DNA of 64,000 nt from Chlorops oryzae (Eukaryota > Arthropoda > Insecta > Diptera > Chloropidae): assembly GCA_020466095.1 (NCBI GenBank), contig CM035807.1, positions 20,251,985 through 20,315,984 on the forward strand, in the 5' to 3' direction. Below the pieces are notes generated by a model that saw only the letters and a program-made list of their open reading frames with translations, did not search any database and was not told the origin of the DNA. Of this stretch, positions 1 through 11,308 are shown one piece after another (positions within the stretch are counted from its first letter, which is position 1; each line of letters begins with the position of its first letter). A program made the translations under genes and the position numbers.

Positions 1-198
1 TTGGACACAAATGTTCCCATTTGCCATTTGTCCATTGTCAACGAACGCTGTGAACAAGCTCGCCGCCCCCCGCGCCTACGCCTTGCAAATCACTTACACT
101 AAACGAAAATGATTTCGTTTCCTCATCGAATTCACTTCCTTTCAACAATTCATCTTATCTATTTTGCGTCTTTATTTGCGCAAAACACTTCGACTTAC
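1..198 (-). other. Intron downstream of the large exon
   Basis: Starts with GTAAGTCG on the minus strand at 198. Nothing else recognisable; the next exon lies outside the window. Confidence 0.6.
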
Positions 199-1878
199 CA
201 CTTTCAGCTTTTAAGGCCGCAATACGTTCTTTAATCGTTGGCGTTGCTGGCTCATTGTTCATGTCACAGTGGCTGCCATTGCTGGCCTGCGATGCAATTG
301 ACTCCTCATTGCCATTAAAATCTGAGGCCATAGCGGCAGCATGTGTTGCCGGGGCTGGCGTTGGAATTGAAGTTGCACTCGAAGTCGTCGTTGTTTTTGT
401 TGTTGTAGTTGTTGTTGTTGTTGCTGATATTGGTGGTGGTGGTGTCGTTGGTGTTGTTGGTGCAGACGTTGATTCATTAGCGGGACTTCGTTTCACCATT
501 GTTGTTTTGATCACAGTTTTTAGAGAGGGCGTCAAAGGACGTGGAGTCGTTGGCGGTATTACCGTTGCTCTGGCTATTACCGGCGATATGGGCATAATCG
601 TTGCTGCCGTTGCCATTGCCGTTGGTGTTGATGCCATTGTCACCGCTGTTGTTGCTGATGACGATGATGACGGCGACGATGGTGACGCCGGCGATGATTT
701 CGGCGTTGTTATTGTCAACCCACACTCGCCATTTTTACGATTCGCAACATTCGTTGTCGTGGTAATTGTCATCGTATTTGGCAAATCAATTTCGCGTTGT
801 TTGCAAAAGCCGTCACTGTCGTTCGTTGAGCCGATGTTGGGATTTAAGTTTGCCTGCTCGTGTCGCTGGCAATAATTACTGGAACTGTTATAAGGTCCCG
901 TCGTTGTTGCTGGCGTCGCTGGCGTCGCTGGAGCGTTGCTGCTGATCGCCGTCGTATCGTCGTCGTCGTCCTCGTCGTCAGTTAATTCGTTAAAGCAACG
1001 ACGACAATCTTCAAGTTTTTTTTGATGGATATTTTGAATTTCCTTATGATTATTGCAATTATTGGTTTCACTATTTCTAAGTCTTTGGATTTGTTGTTGT
1101 TGTTGTTTGTTGCTGTTGCTGTTTCGATTGCTGAGCTCTTTGATCGTTACGGAAATGATTACGACATTCGTTTTCGTTTCGGTTGCTGCTTATCGTCGAG
1201 GAAGCATTATTGCAACATTCGGCATTAATATCACACAACGCTCGTTTTGTGACAAAACTGTTCTTTGATAATTCAATGTTTTTGTTGTAATTATGATTAT
1301 GATTATTATTATTATTATAATTATTATTATTGTTGTGATTGCTGTTGTTGTTGTAGCTTTTATTGTTGCTATTATGTTGGCATTGCATTTGCTTATCGCA
1401 TTTTTGTTCGGTTCCCTCGCAATTCATTGGACTTTCCACCGACGCATGCTTGTCATCGTACTCGTCGTAGTCACTGTCGTTTTGAATTCTTATATAGCTT
1501 GTGCTTTCGAAAGCTTCCAGCTTATCCTTTCGATTCTTACCATTATTTGTTGTTGTGTCGTTTCCTTTTTCGCAACCGTTTTCTTGTTTCGAGCTTTTAC
1601 ACACAATGTTGCCATCCGTTCGTGTTGTTCGTGTTGATACATCATCGATGTATCGGAAATCGTTATCGAGAAATAGATTTCTAGCGTCTAGCGTCGATTT
1701 CGCTTTCGGTTGTTTTACATTATAGCGCCGTCGATTCGGGCAGCAACAAAATTTCGTAGCTTTCGGTGATGTCGGCGATGATACTGTCGGTGGCGGCAAT
1801 ACTGTTGTCTCAGACCATTTTCCCAATAAAGTTAGTTCATGCGCTTTGGACATTGTCGAATGGCCATCGAAAATGGTT
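199..1878 (-). CDS. Large internal exon of an unrecognised low-complexity protein (frame break inside)
   Basis: Seen: on the minus strand a pyrimidine tract ending TTTTACAG places the acceptor before 1878, and AAAGTG|GTAAGT places the donor after 199. The exon opens in phase 2; the first in-frame Met is followed by SKAHELTLLGKW. Reading on, it holds a CCCPNRRR basic/Cys patch, a long Asn/His tract, a Gln run, then in another frame KLEDCRRCFNELTDD, an acidic run, Thr/Pro/Ala-rich sequence and KERIAALKAESG at the donor. The first frame runs into a TAG at 1077-1079, but the next frame is open from about 1187 to the donor (about 300 codons). Removing one A of the AAA at 1108-1106 (minus strand) would make one continuous Gln run, so a single-base indel or assembly error is the simplest reading. 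Total about 560 codons, ending in phase 1. I recognise no catalytic domain; the protein is probably largely disordered. Confidence 0.75.
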
Positions 1879-4531
1879 CTGTAAAATAGAGGGAACAAAT
1901 TAGTGAAATAATATGGGGAAATTTTTTAAAATAGGTACCTATATTGTGAAAGCTTTTCTTCGAACATGTTGAAAAGTTTCAAAAATGATTTGAAAAAAAG
2001 AAAAAAAATGGGAAACGAAACGACCCTCGAAAGGAAGTTTGCAATACCAAAATCAAATTCAAATAAATCGTCTTGACGAAGAATAAAAAGTTGTCAACTT
2101 AAATCAAACATAAATGCCAATCAATGCAATGGACAATAAATATTTGAAGAAGAATGGAGAATAAAGAAGTTGGGAGCAAAGAAAATTCAAGCAATTTGTA
2201 TTCAAAGAATGTTCATCGCGCTGTGACGAGCAGAAAAAACTAAAAAAAAAAACAAATAAAAATAAAAAAAAAAATTTTTATAAATGTAAAAAAATAAGAA
2301 AAAACAGAAAAATTTATGTTTGGCTTCTTTTCATTTGATTGCTTGTAAACAAATCGTTCAACGAAATATTTATTCATACATTTCATTATTCAAATGATTT
2401 ATGCAATGAACTATGGAGAAATATGTCACAACTGGAGCTAGTGTTAACTTTTGTATGACTTTTGTCATTGTTCAGTCCGAAGAAGATCGAAATTCATTGA
2501 AACAGTTTTTTTTTCAAACAAATGAAGATAAATTTTCCCATGGACGTAAATCAAAAATTTACTTTTTTCTTTCTAAGATTTTTTTTTTGTCTTTTATTTG
2601 AAAGATTTAAAAAAAAAATTTTTTTTAATAAAAAAAAATTTTTTATTTTTTTTTAATTTATAAGTATTTTTAACATTTTTTAAATTTTTTTTAAATTTAT
2701 TTTTTAATTTTTTTTAATTTTTTTTTTTCATTTTTTACATTTTTTTTTTCCTGCGCCGCTCTCATGAATTGCATTCATGCATTCATTCTTGTGTTTGCCT
2801 TTCCTTTCTTTCCATTTCAATGCATATATTCCCATTTATTTAATTTCGTTTCCATTTTTTTTGTTTTCTGCTTTTTTTTTTGTTGGTCTTTCTTTGCCTA
2901 TTCCTCAATGTTTATCATTTGTCAAGCATATTTCATGTCTATCCCGAAGACACATTTTCTACTCTGACAGCAACATGTCACGATGTTGTTTGTTTTTCTT
3001 CATTCCTTACTTCAATATGACATTACGGCTCATATGGAGTTATGCTTGCAAATGTTTATTCATGACAATGTGGATTGCAGTTGAAGTTTGAAGTTTGAGT
3101 TGGAAGAAAACCACCAAAATGGAAAGAAGGGGAATTGAAAATTTCCAAAATTTAAATGACCATGCCATGCAACAATTGAAGCCAACAGCCATCGCATAAC
3201 TCAACTTCAAATGCTTATGATTGGTTGACTCCCACACTTAAGTGATATTTATGTTTTTTCGTTTATATTTTTTTTTTAAATAAATATATATATAATTATG
3301 AGTTTTAAATTAACTGCTTTGTCATGTCATCAATTTCGAGTGTAATAGTTAGCGGGAAATTTCCCGTATTTATAAATACTCATATCGTTTGAGGCAAATC
3401 GACTAATCGATTGATTTCTTTTAATTGTTTTTTTTTTTTTTTTGGCCAGAACGATAATTGAATTAAAGTGAATTTGTTTGTTGTTCTCTGCCGGATGCTT
3501 AAATCAATCAAACTGGAATATTAAGGTAATGAAAATCCCTGCGGATAGATAAATTTCAAAAGAAAAATAATTGACAGTTTGTTGAGCAAATCGCCTAATA
3601 GTCGGTTGACTCATTCATTTGTCAGAGTTGCGAGTACGTTAGACAATTAGAGACTAATTGCATCAATAATTTTTGTTTGCGGTTTCGTGATCACGTTCTC
3701 GAGCGAAAATTCAATGAATAAACGCTTGAAAATTCGTGTCCGAAAGAGTAATTGGCTCTCGAATTGAGCTCGTTTCATTAAACTGACATATTTCAACGTT
3801 CCAATGAGCACGCGAGGGGGTGCTCAAGGTGCTCATATAGAAGCTCTGATTAGCTCTTTTTTTTTTTTTTTTTTTCTTTGATCAGTTCTTTAGAGTTTTC
3901 AGCAAAAGGATAGGGGAAAATACTCAATGGATCCTTGAAGGCATCTTTCAATATTAATAAATATAATTTGGAATATTTTTACGGAAGAATTAAATCCTTG
4001 TTGGCAGTTCATGATGCCAATTCTATAAAAATTATTATTTTGTAATTTAATAATTCTCTTTTAAGATTAAAAAGCTTCCTTGCCGAAATGACGAAAGAAA
4101 GGCAGAAAGGAGCTGATCGATTCAACCATACATTTGTACTCTCAATTCGGATTCAGAGACCCCGAAAACATATCGTAAATACAGTGGTCTGACCATTTTT
4201 TTAATTGTGTGGGTCTGTGTAATGAATATTTTTATATCATATTTTCCATACCTAAAAGCAATATTTTCGGTTTCTAGGCAAATTTTTCTGAATATTTCAT
4301 CTAGTTTCTGCTATACGCTTGTGTGTGATGTTTCGCTCCATACAAATCGTTCCACCCTATTGTACACACACATTAATCATTGTACTAAAGTGTGATAAAA
4401 GATATTCTGTTCAACAAGAGACTATAAAAAAGAAAACGCTATATTAATTTTCCGCGATAGATGCTTATCGATGCTGCTTTCAGTCGATATTATCGAGGTC
4501 GACGCTTGATTAGGTTTCGACCACCGCTAGT
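1879..4531. other. Intronic AT-rich stretch
   Basis: No gene seen. 2581-2756 is almost pure T and A homopolymer runs. Poly-T tracts also lie near 3429-3442 and 3859-3875. Confidence 0.6.
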
Positions 4532-4983
4532 CAGTGCTCGGACTTCTACCACTTTAGTGGTAGATCTACCACTTTTTTCACTTTCTACCACTTCTACCAC
4601 GCTAGGTCCAAATCTACCACCTTTTTTTTTTTACTTATGCATTTGTTTTATTTATTTTATGATCATTTAGAATAATTGAGAACATAAAAAATGTGGTTCA
4701 ATGTTATGTATTAATTGAAAAATATGTTGGCAGCTTCCTATTGTCAAGAATAATGTCAAGAATGGCAGTATTGGCGCTTTACGACATCCAATAAATATTG
4801 AAACATTTTTTTATAAGAGAAAATACCAAAAAACATGTAATTTTCCCAATTTTTTACATGATCAGATGTGATATACCTACTGTATTAATATTTTTAAAAA
4901 AATTTTAATCTACCACTTTTTATATAAATCTACCACTTCTTTAAAAATCTACCACCTTTAAAAATTTTCAAGTCCGAGCACTG
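4532..4983. mobile_element. hAT-type MITE, 452 bp
   Basis: Seen: terminal inverted repeats CAGTGCTCGGACTT at 4532 and AAGTCCGAGCACTG ending 4983, flanked by perfect 8-bp direct repeats CCGCTAGT (4524-4531 and 4984-4991). Known: an 8-bp target duplication and CAG-type ends mark the hAT superfamily. Both subterminal regions carry many copies of TCTACCAC, probably transposase-binding repeats. No transposase is encoded, so it is non-autonomous. Confidence 0.9.
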
Positions 4984-4991
4984 CCGCTAGT

Positions 4992-7755
4992 GCGAGGCTA
5001 TATTATATGATCACTCTAACAGAATAATCTTTCACCTACTTTTACCAGAGTGGGATATGTTTGTGTAGAGAAATCAGCAAGAAATTATTCTTTCCTCATT
5101 TCAGCCGCAGTGGTGAAGACATTGGTGGCGTTCTGACAAATATCGGACATACTTTTGAAAATGGAGAGGGGTTAAGGTCGCAGTATTCCCTCTTAAAAAT
5201 ACCAATCCATTCTGAAAAAGAAAACTCTACGTCTTTTGGCCATCCAATAATTTCCATCCGATTTAAATCGATTTAAAACCCAATGTTTTATCAAGGCCAA
5301 GGACGGATTACGAGCACGAGCGTGAAAAACCTGTCAGAACTCAGAGATAATTTATATTTGTGCTTGCACATACTTGAAATTTTGCTGTCAGATGTTAATC
5401 GAGTCTTTTGTTTAACACTCTTTAAGATATTTCTCGCTTTTAAGAGACGTTAATGTACGAAAAAGAAAAAAAAATCTTCGAATAAGTGCTAAATATTTTG
5501 ACGTCGAGGGTGTGATTGTTCAAATATTTTGAAAAAAAAAATAATAATAAAAAATATTATGTCGAAGGCTGCTAAAAGTTGCACTTTCCGGTGGCTTAAA
5601 AATGTCATGAGAATAATTAAATTCTATTTTTAAACACTTACTTCAATTTTAAATTTGAAAAAATACTATTTAAGAAAAATGCTTTTTTGAGTTGGGAAAA
5701 ATTAATTAATATAAATAAATATACCAGAAAAAGGAAAAATTTGTAAATTTTGTCTTTCAGTAGAATAAACTTCCTGCGTTATTCTTTCATACTATCCCAT
5801 GAGAGTCTGTCGGTTTGGGTGCCCTTCCACCATGGCCGGTGGTTACGCTCCGTAATTATGTTGTAGTCATTTCTAATGAGTCAGATAATAGAATGTACCG
5901 CAAGCTACATTCCGATGTGTAAGTGTGTTCAATGATGCATGCCCGATGCATTTCTGATTGGGTTGGGCGGCCTATTCAATGACTTTCGTGTACAAACATA
6001 ACGGTGGCGGCGTCGGCGGTGGCCACCACCGTCTACGTTCACTAATGAGGTGCTAAAGCAAACAAATTGTTGAATTTCGAATTCTTGTTGTGAAGTCCAC
6101 ATTTCCACCAAAAAGAGCAACAACAACAACAACAACGAGAGAAAAGTAAAGCGTTGAAAAACAGAAGAAAAGAAAAATTGAGAAAAAACAAAAAATGGAA
6201 GAAAAACTTCTTTGAAACTTTCGATTTGTGGTCAAGGCGCTGTTTGCCTTTTGATTTCACAGTTCGGTCGTTTATTTGTTTAGAAATTAAATATTCATTG
6301 TCGATGTTTCTGGTCTACCTTTTGAGAAAGTAAACAGCTACATACAAACATGTATGCTTGTATATATGTATGTACATATATGTATGTTAATATATACAAG
6401 TAGGAGTAGGAATGAATATCAGTATCGCCGGATGATACGAAAAGCTAACCATATTCGAAGCAAATCCTCTTCTTCTGTCAGCTTAATTTAATCAACCTGT
6501 TTCTGTGGTCTCGCCTCCTTCTGAAAGCTTCTTTGATATGATTCCAATTAGGGCAGATTAAGTCGAAACTTAAAATTTAATGAGCCACAATCAAAAATAC
6601 TTGTTGCCTTAAGAATGTCTGTATGCTTGTGTGTACATAACATAACATACACACAGGTTGAGCTTTAAAAAACTGAGAATATGGACCTCGGAAATTAAGA
6701 TTGCTCTATAAAAATGATCACAAAACCAGATTAAAAACAAATCTCCTTCTTGAAAAAAGAATTGGAAGAAAAAATAATTAAAGCTTCTTGGGATTGAAGC
6801 AGTTTGGAGATTGAAGATTGGAGCTTCCATCAACGCAAATGAAGCAAAGAAAATGACTCAATTTGTGAGACGAAAAATGATAATTTCTTAGAAGGTAAAT
6901 AAAAAGCTTTAAATGGAGTTAAGCCTCTAAGAAGAGAAGCTCAGTCGTGGTAAGAGACGACTACGATTTGCGCTATATTATTTGAATCTTAAGATTCTGA
7001 CCAAAATTTGAAGCATATCGATCATCTGAGGCATAAAGTAGCAAAATGGAAAGGTCTTACAGAAAGAGTTGAGATATGAAGAAAATATATTATCTTATAT
7101 TTGATTAGATAGCCAGTTAGGAGTTTTGTAGTTTATCGTTGAATATCGATAAACCGATATATCGTTGCCAATATCAATTTCAAAATTTTTTATCTTTTTT
7201 TAAAGCTGTTACTGAATGCTTTCGTTGAAAATTTTCAAAAACTACCAACTAATAATAATAATAATAACAATAAATATACCTACTAACATACATATATTAA
7301 AATAAGTAATAAATAAAATTTATTGAGGTTCAAAATTACACATACAGACAGGTGCGGCGTCTTTGACAGCGGCAATGGATTATCCATATTGTTCAAAGAA
7401 TTTCAATGATCTACCGATCAGTGGCACAGCGAGACATTTCGGGCCCCGCGGCACAATTGGACCACAATGGAGGAAATGCCGGCGCTGCCAACCGACCTAA
7501 ATAAAAATGCCTTTATAAAATTAAAAATATGATTTGCATGATGCACCAATCGATGCCTCCACTACGCTCCTGCTATTGATATAAGGTGGCTTCACTGATT
7601 TCCAGTTTATTTGCATTCCAAATTATCGATATGTTTCGAGCAATCGATAAACGTGTGTCAGCGCTATCCGCGATAATTCCGTGAAAAGCTTATCGAAAAA
7701 TTATTGCCATGAAAATTTTAATAAAAAGAAAGCATAGTTTTGAGAGTTGTGACGA
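4992..7755. other. Intronic stretch without a gene
   Basis: Holds a CAA run at 6117-6136, GTAT/ACAT-rich sequence at 6343-6410, and ATCGATA-type motifs at 7136-7170 and 7622-7655. No convincing coding frame. Confidence 0.55.
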
Positions 7756-7979
7756 CCTCTTCAAAAGTGACACAACTCAAAGTTTATTTATTTTCCACAA
7801 AAACACACATTCTTTAAAAAAAATTTATATGAGGCACTTATTTTATTTATTTTTATAATTTATTGAATGATCCTCGTCAATTGCGCACTTCATGGAATAA
7901 ATTAAGGATTTTCTTTCCATACGAAACTTTTCAAAAAAATAAAATTTTTTTTTTTTTTGAGTTGTGTCTCTCTTCAAGA
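7756..7979. repeat. Inverted-repeat segment with ACACAACTCAAA arms
   Basis: Left arm 7756-7782 (CTTCAAAAGTGACACAACTC core) and right arm 7959-7979 (GAGTTGTGTCTCTCTTCAAG) are imperfect inverted copies around AT-rich DNA. The same core forms arms at 18046-18253, so a small MITE family is possible. No duplication was found. Confidence 0.35.
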
Positions 7980-9089
7980 CGCTGTTCAATATTGTCATCC
8001 ATTGCTTACTACCCGATAACTTCGCCGTAGGTTTTGCGATTTCTCTGCAACTCTTGAACTTGTCTCGAAAGCTTACCACTGAATTTACTGGGCATAAAAA
8101 ATAATCTCTCTGAGGCTTTTATCCTTCCACACGAAATACGCACATTTAGCAATAAATTTCACTTAAGCTTTGTCTTTTTCCTTTTGATTTTTGTTGTTGT
8201 TGTTGTTTTTCATCGTTTATTCGCGAAAAACGCAAAGTGCAAAACTGCGTTGATCCGTTGTGAAACCGATTTTAAGCGCCTTAAGAAGTCAAATTTATAA
8301 ATTGATAAATTTAAGAGTTTTTTCAACTTGAACGTTTGGCGCTTTTAGCCCAAAAGAGCTTAAAACAGCGGCGAGCTTTCTTCTTCTTGGTTTTCTTGGT
8401 GTGCTAAAACAAGTGTCCGATGACCAAATGTGTCAAAGTAATTAGCATATTTCTTATTAAAATAAAAAAAAAAGCGAAAAAGGCAAACAAGCAAAGTTCA
8501 GACAGCAAAGCGATATTTTCTTGGGTTTTGCGTTGTCTCTTTTTTTGCCTCTTTGGAGCCCGTTAAATTATTTCCGCTGAACACGGCTTCGAGCACTTTA
8601 GTCATTTTTATTTGAATATCAAATCAATGCGCAGGCGTTGCACTCATAGAAGTTATTGGAAGCAAATTTCTGAGTCATTCGCCAAAAATTCCAGCTGCGA
8701 CAACACGAATTTCAACCTGCAATCGAATCGGACTTCGAAGAAAGCAATTCTTCAATGCTCAATTAAGGAAGGCAAACAAATGAAAATTTTTTAGAAAAAC
8801 CGCATAATTAATTGCTTTGAATTTCTGCGTCATTTTTCAAAAAGAATTTCAATTTGGTTCAATAAGCTACAAGGCCCCGGCATGAGGGGATTAAGCAGTT
8901 AACTTTGTTCAGTTGCACAATTTTCATTGCGTGCGTCTACTTTTTGTGGTTTTTGAACTCAATACGCGTTACGTTGTGGGTATATAATTAAAGTTTGTTC
9001 ATCCGAGTGCAATGCCCACAGCGGCACGAAATAAACTGGGTTTATCGGTTTGACCGTTTGTTGTTGATGACTGCCCGTTTGTGTTTGAA
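7980..9089. other. Intronic stretch without a gene
   Basis: A TATATAA at about 8982 and a short plus-strand frame at 8612-8794 were considered. Neither has enough support for a promoter or gene. Confidence 0.5.
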
Positions 9090-9603
9090 TCCCTCTCTAT
9101 CTCCCTCTTTATCGCTATATACATATATTTATCTCCTTCTTCCTCCTTGTTCCTCTTTGTTCCTCCTTATTCCTCCTTGTTCCTCCTTGTTACTCCTTGT
9201 TCTTCCTTCCTCTTCTCCTTCTTCCTCCTTCTTCTTCCTCCTTCCCCCTTATTCCTCCTCCTGCATACTTCTCCTTCTTCCTCCTTCTTCCTCCTTCTTC
9301 CTCCTTCTTCCTCCTTCTTCCTCCTTCTTCCTCCTCTTCCTCCTTCTTCCTCCTTCTTCCTCCTTCTTCCTCCTTCTTCCTCCTTCTTCCTCCTTCTTCC
9401 TCCTTCTTCCTCCTTCTTCCTCTTCTTCCTCCTTCTTCCTCCTTCTCCTCTTCTCTCTCTTCTTCTTCTCTTCTATCTCTCTCTATCTCTTCTATCTCTC
9501 CTTCTTCCTCTCTTCTTCCTCTCTCTATCTCCTCCTTCTATCTCTCTCTATTCTACATCTATCCTCTCTTATCTCTCTCTATCTCTTTCTCTATCTCTCT
9601 CCA

Positions 9604-9702
<99 letters not shown>

Positions 9703-9703
9703 T

Positions 9704-9737
<34 letters not shown>

Positions 9738-9738
9738 C

Positions 9739-9780
<42 letters not shown>

Positions 9781-9807
9781 TTCTCTATCTCTCTCTATCT
9801 CTATCTT

Positions 9808-9840
<33 letters not shown>

Positions 9841-9850
9841 TTATATCTCC
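9090..9850. repeat. Pyrimidine microsatellite, about 760 bp
   Basis: The plus strand is almost only C and T. About 9129-9462 is TCCTCCTTC-type units; about 9463-9850 is TCTCTCTA octamers. The sharp change from a 9-10 bp motif to an 8-bp motif suggests two neighbouring expansions. Long Ser/Leu-rich frames over it are artefacts. Confidence 0.95.
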
Positions 9851-10145
9851 TATCTACACAAACACCGGGTACTTCACCGATTCGCTTGACTATAACGCCC
9901 TTATTTGTCTCAATTTATTACATATACTCTTTATGGAAAATGCGAAATAGCATTTTAAACAACGCGTGTGCATGAAAAAAAAAAACAAAAAAATAACGGC
10001 ACTTGTAAAAATTGATTAAGAGTGCTTTTTAATTGTCAGCAAAACAATTTCATTTAAGTGCGTCGCCAGTTTAACTCAAATTGCACTTTAGAAGATCGAC
10101 TTGCAGTACCTTTCATCGTTTTTCCCTTTTGATTTTTTTCTATAG

Positions 10146-10289
10146 AGCAACTCCGATCGGGCTTCGAAGAGTTGTGAGCCAGACAAGACACAAAGTAGAC
10201 TCGAATCGGTCCGGTCCGGTCCAAAGGCTGAACGAGCTGATATGGAGCGCCTAGAACTTCATAACATCAGCCCAGACAAAGAGCAGTAA
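10146..10289 (+). CDS. Possible terminal coding exon, antisense to the host intron
   Basis: Seen: a pyrimidine-rich run ending TTTTTTTCTATAG, then 47 open codons and TAA. The peptide starts SNSDRASKSCEPDKTQ, passes through RLESVRSGPKAERADMERLE and ends HNISPDKEQ. Composition is hydrophilic and protein-like and the stretch is GC-richer than its surroundings. An in-frame TAG overlaps the acceptor, so it can only be coding as a spliced exon. No matching upstream exon was found on the plus strand before the 9.1-9.85 kb microsatellite. It may be chance or a decayed exon. Confidence 0.28.
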   Translation, partial: SNSDRASKSCEPDKTQSRLESVRSGPKAERADMERLELHNISPDKEQ

Positions 10290-10947
10290 TTTCAATTGAT
10301 TGAATCACTTTGCAACGAAAATTGAACTTTATCAACAAATAATTTCTTTTCGCTCTTCCTCTTATTTTGTGTTTTCCAACAGCTCTACGATGAGCACGTA
10401 GAGCTTACAGTAAAAAAAACAAATTTTTTTTTTTAATTTTCTTTTCCGAGACGGGTGCACAACGCTCTATCTTTATTGTGGCATAAAGAAAAATTGTTGA
10501 TAAAACGAAGCGGTCAATCGTGCACTGGGTAAGACCTTATCAAATGTGTTTCTAATTTGTTCGTTCTTTGCTTCCAATTTCTTCGCTAGCTTTTCACTAC
10601 TGTTAAGCTCTAATGTATTTTAATTTGGATTTTTTTTTTCATTCTCTTTCAGGGTGTTTTTTTTTTTTTTTATCTATAATTCCATCAAAGATAGCCTTAG
10701 CTATGCCGCCATCAACATCATCATCGTGATCGCCGTCGTCATCGCCGTCGACCTACTAACGATAATGTTGGAGGATCACCGAAGCTAGCTGCGGTTTCGA
10801 TTATGGCATGTACGTGCCGGACGCGAGCATTCTTCGAGCGCTGCGATCATACGGAACGGTCATTGCACTCGAATGAGCAGAAAGACACAATAACCCAGTC
10901 TTCCAAGCCTTCTATCTCACCGCCTCCTTCTCTCGCTCACGATCTCA

Positions 10948-10982
<35 letters not shown>

Positions 10983-11212
10983 ACTCTCTCCAGGGGTATG
11001 TTTTCTCGAGTTAGAAGAAATCACAACAAATAACATTGTCCATATTGATTTGCTGTCAAAGATTAGTTGAAGGAAAATTACTGTCGAGTGAAACGAGTTT
11101 TCCACTTTTCCAATTCTATGCCGTAAAGAATTTTCTATAATTTTTTATGTTCTTTTTTTTTATCTTTTTACGCTTATTAAGTTTATTAGACTTCTTTGTA
11201 AATTGCTTTCAG
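10290..11212. other. Intronic stretch, partly GC-richer
   Basis: 10690-10900 is GC-richer than its flanks without a durable reading frame. A CT dinucleotide run lies at 10949-10979. Confidence 0.5.
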
Positions 11213-11308
11213 ATAATTGGCAACACATCTCATCGTTATGGTGATCCAACGAAGGTAAAACTCTATTGGATGCAAAACGGAACGGCAACGGAAATTGTTG
11301 ACATCTAA
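11213..11308 (+). CDS. Possible short exon, plus strand
   Basis: Seen: TTGCTTTCAG acceptor, then a frame reading IIGNTSHRYGDPTK, continuing VKLYWMQNGTATEIVDI to TAA at 11306-11308. An alternative donor AAG|GTAAAA at 11255 would make a 42-nt in-frame micro-exon. It lies about 0.9 kb after the other plus-strand exon-like segment. The composition looks coding, but 31 codons is too short to be sure and I recognise no family. Confidence 0.2.
   Translation: MIGNTSHRYGDPTKVKLYWMQNGTATEIVDI

Noticed and set aside
255..875. 206-codon Val-rich plus-strand frame
   Set aside because: Antisense shadow of the Thr/Ala-rich part of the minus-strand exon.
8975..9040. TATA-box promoter on the plus strand
   Set aside because: TATATAA is expected often in AT-rich DNA and no initiator or transcript frame follows.
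9081..9975. Overlapping long Ser/Leu/Pro frames over 9.1-9.9 kb
   Set aside because: They are translations of a CT-rich microsatellite; all frames are open because the repeat lacks stops.
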